Positions 37,423-46,690 of a stretch of 64,000 nucleotides of DNA are shown in pieces. The position numbers and the translations under genes were made by a program. Each line of letters opens with the position of its first letter. Position 1 is the stretch's first letter. Under the pieces are notes generated by a model that ran no database searches, was not told where the DNA came from, and saw only the letters and a program-made list of their open reading frames with translations. This DNA is from Pseudomonadales bacterium (GTDB lineage: Bacteria > Pseudomonadota > Gammaproteobacteria > Pseudomonadales > Azotimanducaceae): contig WLWP01000001.1 of assembly GCA_012103505.1 (NCBI GenBank), positions 2,170,001 through 2,234,000 on the forward strand. The letters are read 5' to 3'.

Positions 37423-37705
37423 AGTGGGATCTTCTTAGTTTCCGTGGAATTTTGTACACGGCACTGCCGTATGCGTGATGTTAATTGTTAGCACACTACG
37501 CCATGTAGCGGTCTACCACCACTTCCGCTTAAATACCGCGAAGCGACTGGATTGAGCATCACTAAGGAAAATATTGTGTCAAAGAATCTAGAGGGAACCG
37601 CGGCACTCGGTATCACCTTTTGTCGTCGCAAACTGAACCCGATAACCGGGAAGGTTCCCGTAACTCGTATCGATGGTGAGGTACTGATCGATACCTAATT
37701 CATCG
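37423..37705. other. Gene-free stretch
   Basis: Space between the GST operon and the end of the amidohydrolase gene, both on the minus strand. A 68-codon frame at 37588-37794 overlaps the end of the amidohydrolase in another frame and has no family features. The GST promoter should be here. Confidence 0.4.
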
Positions 37706-39421
37706 TTAGACGCTTCGATGAGATACCGGACCGCGCACCAGTCGTCCCGGCAATACTCCGGTGGGCTGTCCATTCTCGTAGGTGACTTCCCCACGCACGA
37801 TCGTGTTCAGGTAGCCATCAGCACCCTGCTGAAGGCGAGCGCCACCTGCTGGTAGGTCATGCACGATTTCGGGCGCATGCGCTTTCAGGTTTGGGAAATC
37901 GATCATGTTCAAATCCGCTCGCATCCCCGCACGCAGGATGCCTCGATCGTTCAACCCGACCGCATTTGCGGTATCCAGGGTCTGGCTCTTGACCAGAGAG
38001 GGCAAGGGAATCCGCGCGCCCCTCTTTCGGTCCCGCGCCCAATGTGTGAGCAGGGTGGTCGGAAAGCTGGCATCGCAAATCGTACCGACGTGCGCTCCAC
38101 CGTCACTGAGCCCCATGATCGTGTCTTTGTGCACCATCATCTCGCGCACCGCATCGAGATTATGTTCGTCGTAGTTGTCGAACGGAACGTAGAGTAACGC
38201 CTTGCCGTCTTTCTGCAGCATGGCGTCATAAGCGACCTCCAGCGGAGAGCGACCTTCCCGGCGTGCATTGGCGGCGATACTATCATCGGGGTGTGGCTCG
38301 TAGTTGGGGGCCTCACCCAGTTCCCATACTCGGCTGAAGTTGCCGATCACCTTTTTCAGTCGATTGTCGGGTGTGGGCTGTTCGCCCAGCAAACGGGCAC
38401 GGACTTCGGGATCGCGCAGCGCCGCTACCCTGACCTCCAATGGCTCTCCCTTCAATGCAGCGTATGTGGGATAGGTAGACAGCGGGTTCAATGTGGCGGC
38501 CAATCCGAGCAGCACACCGATTGGCCGTGGGGCGACCTGCGCGCGCACGGTCATGCCGCGGCTGTTGGCGTCCTCGATGCGTCCTAGAATCCTCCGCCAA
38601 TCGCGGCCGAGGCTTTCCGCAAGGGATAGAGACAGAGGTCGGCCGCTGGCGCGCATCATGTGTTCAAAATTGGCGAACTCCTGATCCACATCGTCGAAGT
38701 CGGTGATTAATTGAAGCACGCCTCTCCCAGCGTCCTTGAGGCCCAGAGCGATGCCAGTGAGTTCATCGCGACTGGCGGTGAGGGAAGGTGTCGGTTCGCC
38801 TTTGCTGGAGCGGTGGTTTAGCGTTCGGGAGGTAGTGAAGCCAAGAGCCCCGGCGTGGACGGCAGCTGCGGCAATCTGGCGCATCTCGCTAATTTCCTCT
38901 GCATTGGCCACTTGCCGTTGCGCGCCACGTTCTCCCATAACGTACAAACGCAGGGGTCCGTGGGGCAACTGGGCGGCAACGTCCATGTCCCAACTGCGCG
39001 CGTCCAGCATGTCCAGATACTCTCCGAAGGTCTCCCACTCCCAGGTCAGACCTTCGTGCAGTGCGGCTCCGGGGATGTCCTCAACACCTTCCATAAGCTC
39101 GATCAGACGTTGCCTGTCGTGTTTGCGGACCGGAGCGAAACCAACGCCGCAATTGCCCATGACCACGGTCGTGACCCCGTGGTGAGACGAGGGGGACAGC
39201 TGCTGCGCCCACGTAGCTTGGCCGTCATAGTGGGTGTGCACATCCACGAACCCGGGAGTGACCAGCGCACCCGATGCGTCAATTTCCCGATGGCCGCGTC
39301 GCTCAACGAGGCCCACAGCGCTGATACGCTCGCCATCTATGGCAATGTCGCCAGAAAAACTATCGCGACCAGTGCCATCGATGATAGAGCCACCGCGAAT
39401 GACCAGATCATGCTGTGTCAT
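37706..39421 (-). CDS. N-acyl-D-amino-acid deacylase-like amidohydrolase
   Basis: 571 residues, complete. MTQHDLVIRGGSIIDGTGRD is the family's N-terminal beta sandwich, GFVDVHTHYDGQATWAQQL the HxH metal motif, and GLSDGGAHVGTICDASFPTT the distal Asp motif. It ends with a second sandwich segment (VNG.PTGVLPGRLVRGP). It is a paralogue of the 9929-11618 protein and likely opens N-acyl-amino acids or related amides. It is divergent from a sodium:solute symporter, so uptake and hydrolysis of one substrate are probably linked. Confidence 0.88.
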   Translation of the reverse strand: MTQHDLVIRGGSIIDGTGRDSFSGDIAIDGERISAVGLVERRGHREIDASGALVTPGFVDVHTHYDGQATWAQQLSPSSHHGVTTVVMGNCGVGFAPVRKHDRQRLIELMEGVEDIPGAALHEGLTWEWETFGEYLDMLDARSWDMDVAAQLPHGPLRLYVMGERGAQRQVANAEEISEMRQIAAAAVHAGALGFTTSRTLNHRSSKGEPTPSLTASRDELTGIALGLKDAGRGVLQLITDFDDVDQEFANFEHMMRASGRPLSLSLAESLGRDWRRILGRIEDANSRGMTVRAQVAPRPIGVLLGLAATLNPLSTYPTYAALKGEPLEVRVAALRDPEVRARLLGEQPTPDNRLKKVIGNFSRVWELGEAPNYEPHPDDSIAANARREGRSPLEVAYDAMLQKDGKALLYVPFDNYDEHNLDAVREMMVHKDTIMGLSDGGAHVGTICDASFPTTLLTHWARDRKRGARIPLPSLVKSQTLDTANAVGLNDRGILRAGMRADLNMIDFPNLKAHAPEIVHDLPAGGARLQQGADGYLNTIVRGEVTYENGQPTGVLPGRLVRGPVSHRSV

Positions 39422-39707
39422 GTCCTTCTCTCCAGATAGAAGATCGTCAGCGGATAGGCAGTATTCTCCCCCGCCTGTTCAGTTCCGCCTCAGAGTACTG
39501 GTTCGGATCTTATCTGGCCAGCCATGCGCGTCTGTCTTGGCAGCGGACGTCCACAGGCGTGGGGCTGGCTGGAAAGCTCATGATGTGGGGGCAAAGCCCC
39601 GCGATTAGATTGGCGACTACCCGTCGCCATAGAAACTCTCGATGCGTCAGCTGTGGTAACGTGCACCGAGATGATTGACTCCTTCGGATGGCCGACTAGG
39701 CGAGGGT

Positions 39708-41261
39708 ATGCACTGGATAGACTGGACCGTTGTGTTGCTATACGCGTTCGGCACCTTGGCGCTCGGTTGGTATTTCGGCCGTGGTCAGCGCCGCACGCGG
39801 GACTACTTCGGTGGCGTGATGCCATCGTCCTTAATTGGTGTGTCGCTGTTTGCAACACTGCTCAGCACCATCTCCTACTTGTCGATTCCTGGCGAGGTGC
39901 TAGGCAAGGGTCCTGTATACCTGGTGCACTACCTGGCGTACCCATTGGTGTTTGTGCTGCTCGGCTTCGTGATTCTGCCGGTCTACCTGCGAACGCCGGT
40001 CACGTCAGCTTATGAGCTGCTGGAGGTTCGTCTCGGTCTCAGCCTGCGCCTATTAGGCGCAGTCATGTTCCTTGCGTTGCGGGTGGTGTGGATGTCCCTT
40101 TTGGTATTCCTCACCGCGCAGGGAATCGCCGCTGTCACCGGTCTTGGTCCAGCCTGGGTACCCACCATCGTTGTGGTCACGGGATCCTTCGCGGTGGTGT
40201 ATACCACCCTCGGAGGATTGCGGGCAGTGGTTGTGACGGATGTGCTTCAGACTATCTTGTTGTTCGCCGGAGCGTTGCTGGTGATTGCGACCATCAGCTG
40301 GGAGCTAGGGGGCGTTCAATGGTTCCCCACCCAATGGCATGGCGAGATCTGGGACTCGCAGCCGCTTTACAGCCTGGATCCGTCGACGCGCGTAACGGTG
40401 CTCGGCACGATGTTGTCGATGTTCTTCTGGATGGTGTGCACTTCCATGGGTGATCAGGTGTCCGTGCAGCGCTTCATGGCAACCGGCAGTGCAGTAGCGG
40501 CGCGGCGCGCGCTGGCTATCCAGCTGTGCGTGGGGACGGTGATCGGCGCGACTCTCGGACTGGTGGGGTTGGCATTGCTTGGTTACCTACAGATGAATCC
40601 TTCAGCGCTGCCCCCGGAAATTGCTCTGAAGGCCGACGCGGACCTGCTGTTCCCCTGGTTTATTGGTAGCCACCTGCCAATCGTGGTCACCGGGCTTGTG
40701 GTCGCCGGGCTGTTTGCGGCCGCGATGTCGAGCATCGACTCGGGTGTGAACTCGATTACCGCGGTGGTTCTGACGGATTTCTTCGAGCGCCTCTCGGCCG
40801 GGACCCGGAACGACGCTACGCAGTTTCGCTCTGCGCGCTTGCTGGCGCTGGTCATTGGGGTCATGGTGATCTTGCTGGCCACGTCCATTGGTCAGATTCC
40901 TGGGAACTTCATGGCGGTCACCAACAAGACCGTGAACCTGTTGACCGCACCGATCGCCGTGTTGTTCTTCTTTGCGCTGTTTGTGCCGTTTGCGAACAGT
41001 GCCGGGGTGTGGGTCGGGACGCTGGCAAGCGTTGCTGTCGCCGTCGCCATTGCCTTCTCCCGTCAGTTGTTTGGTGCGACCGACACCGGACTCGACCCGG
41101 TCAGTTTTCAGTGGATCACCCCGGCAGCGATGCTCACCGGAGTGTGTGTCGGCAGCCTTGCCTGTTGGGCGGTACGCTTCTTTTCTTACGACATGAGACA
41201 ACGCCAACTTGATCATGAAGATGAGGGTAATCCACCCGACCTCTACGGCCCCCCTGACTGA
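39708..41261 (+). CDS. Sodium:solute symporter (SSS family)
   Basis: About 517 residues from the ATG at 39708 (AGGCGAGGGT just upstream); the frame runs back to 39675. About 13 transmembrane helices. GWYFGRGQRRTRDYFGG is the short loop after helix 1, SLFATLLSTISYLSIPGEVL the unwound helix region, and AAAMSSIDSGVNSI the Na+-site motif near helix 8 of the family. It imports an organic solute with Na+. Its divergent neighbour is an acyl-amino-acid hydrolase, so an N-acylated amino acid or carboxylate is a plausible substrate. Confidence 0.87.
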   Translation: MHWIDWTVVLLYAFGTLALGWYFGRGQRRTRDYFGGVMPSSLIGVSLFATLLSTISYLSIPGEVLGKGPVYLVHYLAYPLVFVLLGFVILPVYLRTPVTSAYELLEVRLGLSLRLLGAVMFLALRVVWMSLLVFLTAQGIAAVTGLGPAWVPTIVVVTGSFAVVYTTLGGLRAVVVTDVLQTILLFAGALLVIATISWELGGVQWFPTQWHGEIWDSQPLYSLDPSTRVTVLGTMLSMFFWMVCTSMGDQVSVQRFMATGSAVAARRALAIQLCVGTVIGATLGLVGLALLGYLQMNPSALPPEIALKADADLLFPWFIGSHLPIVVTGLVVAGLFAAAMSSIDSGVNSITAVVLTDFFERLSAGTRNDATQFRSARLLALVIGVMVILLATSIGQIPGNFMAVTNKTVNLLTAPIAVLFFFALFVPFANSAGVWVGTLASVAVAVAIAFSRQLFGATDTGLDPVSFQWITPAAMLTGVCVGSLACWAVRFFSYDMRQRQLDHEDEGNPPDLYGPPD

Positions 41262-41779
41262 AAGGCGCGCGAGCTCTCTGTACTTAAGGTTGGAAACTAG
41301 CGGCGCTTGAGTGAAGCCAGCTAGGTGGGAATGGTCGAGCGTTCTGGCCAGTCAAGCAGGTAGTTGGTCGACGAGGTCATCTCAATGGGCGTCGGTTGGC
41401 TGAACGACTCAAGTGAAGCGACGCCACCAATAGTAGCGACACAATACCAAACGTGATCTTCGTCACCGAGACTCCATTACTACCATTTTTGGCCATATGC
41501 GTCGCATGCTGTCGCGTAGGGAAAAAAATGGATAGTGTAAATATTTTCAGTCGCCAAGCTGCCGCATTGCCCAATATTCGTCAGACCCGTACCAAGCCAT
41601 GGGAAACTCGATCAATACGGTGCGTGTATAAGGCCACTCCCCTTCCAGGACTGCAGGTTCCTCATCAACTGACAGAATGCGCCTTTTGTGTTTTGAGAAT
41701 ATCTCCACAAGGCCGGCTTCGTATTTCGAATATTCGTCTCAATCTGTAATGGTGATTTGCGCAACGATAAATGCTGGCA
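41262..41779. other. Long gene-free stretch with gene debris
   Basis: No confident gene. On the minus strand a 39-codon frame from an ATG at 41496 encodes MAKNGSNGVSVTK plus one hydrophobic helix. In a different frame just beyond it comes QPTPIEMTSSTNYLLDWPER. Together they may be the remains of one short membrane protein gene split by a frameshift. The stretch separates the SSS symporter from the convergent amidase. Confidence 0.3.
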
Positions 41780-43198
41780 TCACTGCCACAGTTTTCGTTG
41801 TACAGCCTGCCAATTGGAATCAGCTTCGAGTTGGCTGGCTAGACTGAGCAGCAATCCCTCATCACCCATTTTGCCCGCAAACTGAACCCCCACGGGTAAA
41901 TCATCGGCCGTCCAATGCAACGGTAAGCTGATGGCAGGTTGTCCGGTACTGTTGAACAAAGGCGTGTTAGTAGCGTACTTGAACGTCTCCCGGGTCCAGT
42001 CCATCGCGGAGATTTCTGGGTTGTTCTGATCCAGCGTGCCGTGCACCGGCGGTGGCGTCGCCAAAGCCACACTCATCATCACGTCAAACTCTTCAAACGC
42101 TTGTGCGGTTTCCCGGGTGATCCGGTTGACATAGTCCAGGGCCGATAGCACCTGCACAGCGTTGGTCTCGGAGCCAAACCTGGCGCAGGTAAGGGTCACC
42201 GCTTCAAAATGGTCATTGTCCGCCGCACAGCCTGTGCCTTGTGCAACCTGCTCCACAAACAGGGCAGCAAACGCACACCAGATGACATTGATGTGCTGGG
42301 CAAATTCCTCGAAGTCGAGACGAATCGGACATTCCACCAACGAATGCCCCAGCGCTTCCAATCGTTTACTTGTGTTTGCCACAGCTTGCGCGTTTTCATC
42401 ATGTACTGGCGTGCCGAGCATTGACCCTTCCAGCACCGCGATCTTGAGTGGTCCCGTCGGCTTCGCAGCCACCTCAGCAAAGCTCATCTCGGGGCTTGCG
42501 ATACTGTGCGGTGCACCGAGATCAGGTCCAGCGACACAATCGAGCAATGCCGCGCTGTCTCGCACACTCCTGGAGACAACAAACTCTATTGCGTGGGAAA
42601 ACAAGGGATCAGCCGCACCAGGTCCGGTCGGCGTTCGGTCTCTCGATGGCTTAAGACCAACCAAACCGTTGCAAGAAGCTGGCACGCGAATGGACCCACC
42701 CCCATCGTTGGCATGAGCGAGAGGCACAATACCTGCCGCCACCGCCGCACCCGAACCACCACTCGAGCCACCGGCGCTGTGTCCTTGTTTCCAGGGGTTA
42801 TGCACCGGTCCGAACGCCACTGTTTCTGTAGTCGCGTTGTAACCCATCTCGGGCGTTTGGGTGGTGCCGATCAAATGCAATCCTGCCTCGCGAAATCGTT
42901 GCATCAGGGAGGAATCCGCAGGCGTGAGCACCTCAGGTAGCGCACGACAGCCAGACCGAGACGGAGCACCTGCTGCTTGTAGGACCAGTTCCTTGATCAG
43001 GAACGGCACGCCGCTGAACGGTTGATCTGCTGTGTAAGGCTGGCCTTCTACGGAAGCCAGCACGGCGTTCAGCGCCGGGTTCTTCTCAGCAATCGCCTGA
43101 CGGGCACAGTCTTCCAGTTCTTGTGCAGACACTTGTTTATCTGCCACCAACTGCGCCAGCCCCAGGCCATCGTAATCTGCATACTCTGAAAAATTCAT
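41780..43198 (-). CDS. Amidase (amidase-signature family)
   Basis: About 472 residues from the ATG at 43198, which follows GGAGGTGG; the frame continues to 43228. GGSSGGSGAAVAAGIVPLAH is the amidase signature with the cis-Ser and catalytic Ser, and GVPFLIKEL supplies the catalytic Lys. GSIRVPASCNGLVGLKPSRD follows as usual. There is no signal peptide, so it acts in the cytosol on a C-N amide bond of unknown substrate. It lies near a second, Tat-type amidase on the same strand. Confidence 0.87.
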   Translation of the reverse strand: MNFSEYADYDGLGLAQLVADKQVSAQELEDCARQAIAEKNPALNAVLASVEGQPYTADQPFSGVPFLIKELVLQAAGAPSRSGCRALPEVLTPADSSLMQRFREAGLHLIGTTQTPEMGYNATTETVAFGPVHNPWKQGHSAGGSSGGSGAAVAAGIVPLAHANDGGGSIRVPASCNGLVGLKPSRDRTPTGPGAADPLFSHAIEFVVSRSVRDSAALLDCVAGPDLGAPHSIASPEMSFAEVAAKPTGPLKIAVLEGSMLGTPVHDENAQAVANTSKRLEALGHSLVECPIRLDFEEFAQHINVIWCAFAALFVEQVAQGTGCAADNDHFEAVTLTCARFGSETNAVQVLSALDYVNRITRETAQAFEEFDVMMSVALATPPPVHGTLDQNNPEISAMDWTRETFKYATNTPLFNSTGQPAISLPLHWTADDLPVGVQFAGKMGDEGLLLSLASQLEADSNWQAVQRKLWQ

Positions 43199-43281
43199 CT
43201 GCCCACCTCCACGTACGCCAGTGCACAATAGAGCACATCAGCCATGAAGTGTCAGTAGCCGGCTAACATGGAGGAAACCCT

Positions 43282-43368
43282 TTGATTGAAAAAGACGACG
43301 TCATTCGCCTGCTCACACGCACCTTCAAGGCGGGTGTTATGCGGCGCCTGCCGCACGCAGAATTGTGA
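43282..43368 (+). other. Truncated short coding fragment
   Basis: A 28-codon frame starts at a TTG with GGAGG upstream and reads IEKDDVIRLLTRTFKAGVMR, RLPHAEL, stop. The sequence is well formed, like the N terminus of a small cytoplasmic protein (it faintly resembles the start of DUF2087 proteins), but it ends abruptly. It is divergent from the amidase gene. The remaining bases to 43507 show no gene. Confidence 0.3.
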
Positions 43369-43507
43369 GCGCGCTAAGTGCGGTGGGGTTATTCAGTCTG
43401 CAACCACCAAGGCACCCCTGCGCATTTCTTTCCCGGCCTCTCTTGTAGGACGCTGGATGCCGGGTTTGTTCGTTGATGCATGAGTTCGCATAAACAGTCC
43501 ACATTGT

Positions 43508-45060
43508 TCATCCCACCTGTGGATGCTGAAGATGAAACTCCTGAGATTGTTCGTATGCAAACCCAGCCCTACACAGAGCTGCCTCTGCTAACGGTGCGCC
43601 GATGAACTGCAGGCTGATTGGTATGCCATCTGGCGAAAACCCACACGGTACCGACAACGTTGGATAACCGTTGTAGTCCCATCTCGACACGAAACGGGCG
43701 CTGCGCGCAAAAAATTCCAGTGACGCACCGGCTATCGTTCCACGCTCCAAATCGATGCCACCATAAGCGTCCTCGGAATTGTAGCGATACGATTCGCTGG
43801 CTAGTGTCGGGCATAGCAACAAGTCGATGCCTTGAAAGACCGGTGCGACCTTCCCAGACGCACTTTTACGCGCGAATATTGCTTTGGCCAAGTCCACCGA
43901 CGAGGTGTCTCGACCGCCGCGCAAAAACTCCCGGAAATAGTTCCCGTACTCATCGGCACGGGAGGGGAACGTGGATTCATGCACCGCCGCGGCTTCGGCT
44001 CCCGCCAAAATTGACCACGCAGCATCCTCTTCATCCGTCAATGCCGGTACTTCGACTTCGACAATCGCGGCGCCTAGATTCGCGAGACCCGTCACTGCAG
44101 TTCGCACTGCACTCGCCACATAAGGTTCGACATCTTTGGTCGCGAAAGTATCGTCCCAACCGATGCGCAATCCGCGTACACCGCGCGTCATCTCTGCTTC
44201 ATAGTCGGGTACCGCATCCACTAACGAAGTCGGATCGTTGGCATCGTGGCCTGCTATCACGCCGAGCACGCGCGCGGCATCGCGTACGCTACGGGTCATC
44301 GGACCTACATGGTCTAACGTTGGTCCGAGATCGAGCACGCCGTGGCGGCTCACCCGTCCCCAGGTCGGCTTCAAACCCACAATGCCGTTCACAGCGGAGG
44401 GATAACGAATTGACCCACCGGTATCGGTGCCGAGAGACGCGAAACAGAGCCCTGCCGCCGTGGCCACACCAGAACCGCCCGATGAGACCCCAGGCCAGCG
44501 GTCGAGATCAGCCCAGGGATTGCGCGGCACCTCAAAGTCGCGATGGTAGCCCACCATGGCACCTTCGGTGGTTGCCAGCTTGCCAAGCATAACCGCGCCC
44601 GCTGCTTCGAGCCTGGCAACTACAGTAGCGTCAGTGTCCGATTGGATGTTCTTGCGAAAACTATGCCCACCAGTGGTAGGCGCACCAATCTTATGGCACA
44701 GGTCTTTGACCGCGATGGGTACACCATGCAGCGAGCCCAGGGTTTTACCTTGCTCACGCATCGCGTCTGCCGCCGCGGCTTGCTCCAAAGCCTGCTCACC
44801 CATCACCGTAATGTAGGAATGCAGTTTTGGTTCCAGCGTTTGGATTCGCGCAAGCATGGCTTGGGTCACCGTGACCGAGTCTGTTTCGCCACTGGCGATC
44901 TGCGCAGCGACTTCTGCAAGCGTTTGATAGTGCAGTGGTTGTTCAGAGGTGTTGCGTTCGCGACACTTGATCCTAACGCGGTGGCGGCCAAGCCCCCTGC
45001 CGTGGTGTGCAAAAAGCCTCGTCGCGAGAGGCGCAGATATTTTTGATATCCAGGTTTCAT
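43508..45060 (-). pseudogene. Tat-exported amidase, split by a one-base frame break
   Basis: Reading from the ATG at 45060, the N terminus is LRLSRRGFLHTTAGGLAATA and ends GSSVANA, a twin-arginine signal. That frame stops at 44866. The amidase body is in the next frame: EQPLHYQTLAEVAAQIASGE leads into MLARIQTLEPKLHSYI and continues to 43508. It has the signature GGSGVATAAGLCFASLGTDT and the catalytic Lys in VPIAVKDLCHK. The two frames join near 44940-44950 if one base is added. Either a real mutation that removes export or a sequence error. Without the signal the enzyme would stay in the cytosol. Confidence 0.75.
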
Positions 45061-45170
45061 GGCAATTAACCTATCAACATGAGGAAATTTCCCATCCTAC
45101 CTTCCCAGCCGCAGATCTTCGAGGCTGGTTAGATCATCAGAATTCAGGCGCCCCAATGCTAAGCACCTAA

Positions 45171-45466
45171 TCTACTGATATAAAAAGGGATTTTTGGTCG
45201 GGCGACGGCTTCCGCCGCAAACGGCGAAGGATTTATCCGGCAACCGCGTTGGCGCCGGGCTCCGGCTGCGACCACTCTCCGCAGGAGAGTACTTGACCCC
45301 CAGCGTCCAGACTCGATAAGTAGAGCCGCATAGACTGCGAGCTAGAGCGCGGACTCCAACAGTACCATTTTGCGGTGCATTCCAACTCCACAGAGTCTGC
45401 GCGGGAAGCCATCCTCTGCCTACCTATATCCCGACCAGTTTGGACCGAATCGATCCGATGACCTCA
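45171..45466 (-). repeat. tRNA-Pro-derived repeat, copy A
   Basis: On the minus strand this copy reads CTGGGGGTCAAG, then a hairpin (ACTCTCC/GGAGAGT, plus strand 45274-45290), TGGTCGCAG, two further inserted hairpins, ATCC...GCCCGACCA and a T-rich tail. The tRNA parts fit the anticodon loop and 3' stem, variable region, T arm and CCA end of a tRNA-Pro(GGG). About 170 further bases on the 5' side (plus-strand end: CCTCTGCCTACC, GACCAGTTTGGACCG, CCGATGACCTCA) are shared with copy C. It lies between the amidase and the cupin genes. Confidence 0.7.
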
Positions 45467-45502
45467 GTTGTGGATACACGACGTTCTAGTTTTCTCGATG
45501 TG

Positions 45503-45862
45503 CTACGCAGAGGTCATATAGTATTTGCGAAGCCGCTCCGTGATGTGCCAAGTCATTTTTGAGCCTTTCGATACGAAGACGACTTCACCGGGTCCGAAAG
45601 CCTCTTCCACACCATCCGCATTTGTGATGGTCACTGCTCCAGAGATGATGGTCATCATCTCGTTAACAGGGTAGCTAGGGATTTCGACTCTACAGGGCGG
45701 GCACTCCCATACGCCTGAAGCAACAGACCCATCTTCAGCGTCGTAGAACCGCATGGTAGTCTCGTCTGACTCATCTGTCGTGAAACTCGTCTTCGGGATC
45801 AGTTTCGAAGGTTTTTTCTCCCCAGCCGAGTCAGGAATAATCTTGAAGGTATTTGCTGTCAT
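45503..45862 (-). CDS. Cupin-fold protein, second copy
   Basis: A 119-residue cupin that aligns without gaps to the protein at 411-770, with 98 identical residues counted by eye. It carries the same YPVNEMMTIISGAVTITNAD and FGPGEVVF motifs and the same C terminus, ITERLRKYYMTS. The ribosome site GGAAAAA precedes the ATG. It follows another cupin gene 45 bases upstream on the same strand, so the two probably form one transcript. It ends about 36 bases from repeat copy A. Confidence 0.8.
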   Translation of the reverse strand: MTANTFKIIPDSAGEKKPSKLIPKTSFTTDESDETTMRFYDAEDGSVASGVWECPPCRVEIPSYPVNEMMTIISGAVTITNADGVEEAFGPGEVVFVSKGSKMTWHITERLRKYYMTSA

Positions 45863-45907
45863 TTGTTTTTCCTTTGTCCAACGGTGTTATACCCAAGGTT
45901 GAACTGG

Positions 45908-46375
45908 TCATGGCTGACCCGCTCTGTCGTCATTCATGATCACTACCATTTCCCGAAAATTCCCCTGCATCTCCCAGGTTCCGGTAAATCCTTTTGGTAC
46001 CAGTACACTCTCGCCAACATCGAATCGCTGAGGGGATCCACCTTCGGCAGTGAGGATGAGTGTTCCACTGATCACCGTGACAAACTCATCAATATCATAG
46101 TCCTTGATTCGCAGTGTCATTGGGGCAGCTTCGTAAATGGCGACATTGATATCGCCCGAGTACAGACGCTTGTATCGATGCTCGGATACGCCGGAGACAA
46201 TGTCTTCCTCGGGCCAAGGCGGCATGTCGGTATTCATTTCCGAATAGGGGATTTTCTCCGGCTCCAGCCTCAGCGGAGAGGTTTTCATCTGCTCAGCATC
46301 CCCGCCCCATAAAGACATAGACAGCGCCAAGAGTACTCCGCCAAGTATCAGCTTCAATGTCATGTTTTTTGTCAT
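45908..46375 (-). CDS. Exported cupin-domain protein
   Basis: About 155 residues from the ATG at 46375 (GGAGAAG upstream). An N-terminal signal (MTKNMTLKLILGGVLLALSM ending near SLWGGDAEQ) suggests export to the periplasm. The core DIDEFVTVISGTLILTAEGG with FDVGESVLVPKGF is a DUF861-type cupin, as in the next gene. It could bind the same ligand in another compartment; this is an inference. Confidence 0.7.
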   Translation of the reverse strand: MTKNMTLKLILGGVLLALSMSLWGGDAEQMKTSPLRLEPEKIPYSEMNTDMPPWPEEDIVSGVSEHRYKRLYSGDINVAIYEAAPMTLRIKDYDIDEFVTVISGTLILTAEGGSPQRFDVGESVLVPKGFTGTWEMQGNFREMVVIMNDDRAGQP

Positions 46376-46424
46376 CAATCGGCTTCTCCAAATTCTTGTT
46401 CTGGCCGTTGGCGCAACGCAAAGT

Positions 46425-46578
46425 CACGCGTCCAGCGTATGCAGTTCTCGCCGCATCACCTTGCCCGTGCTGGTTTTAGGTAGGTCGTCGACAAACTGAA
46501 CGGCGCGCGGCACCTTGTATGCCGCAAGGTGTGAATCGGACCCGCAAAGACCGACCACACCGCCCACTTCTGCCGGGC
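46425..46578 (-). pseudogene. C-terminal remnant of an AMP-forming acyl-CoA synthetase
   Basis: The reverse strand encodes LAAYKVPRAVQFVDDLPKTS, TGKVMRRELHTLDA, stop. This is the classic C-terminal end of AMP-binding acyl-CoA synthetases (..YK.P....FVD.LP.T.TGK..RRELR), including the catalytic Lys. The roughly 500 residues that should come before it are absent; only about 45 codons are left before an unrelated sequence. The neighbouring TetR gene may once have controlled it. Confidence 0.75.
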
Positions 46579-46690
46579 CCAAAGATCAAGCTACGGAACG
46601 ACATATCTAACCCTCCAAACCAATCCTGGATTTTCAGTCCGATTTATATCCCAAACTAGATTGTCGGTCCAGTTTTCCACATACCCCGAT

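Noticed and set aside
38736..39439. Long plus-strand frames of 149 and 194 codons
   Set aside because: Antisense to the well-conserved amidohydrolase and biased in composition as expected from G/C-rich codon third positions.
40602..41216. 204-codon minus-strand frame rich in His, Arg and Gln
   Set aside because: Antisense to the transmembrane part of the sodium symporter; composition is a mirror artefact.
42162..42940. Plus-strand frames of 184 and 144 codons
   Set aside because: Antisense to the amidase at 41780-43198, whose motifs are intact.
43618..44592. 324-codon open frame on the plus strand
   Set aside because: It is the antisense of the Tat-type amidase, rich in Arg/His/Pro/Ser, with no family motif; the minus strand has the complete amidase signature.
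45171..45466. Functional tRNA gene
   Set aside because: The anticodon stem lacks its 5' strand and the arms are interrupted by extra hairpins, so no cloverleaf forms; the same holds for the other two copies.
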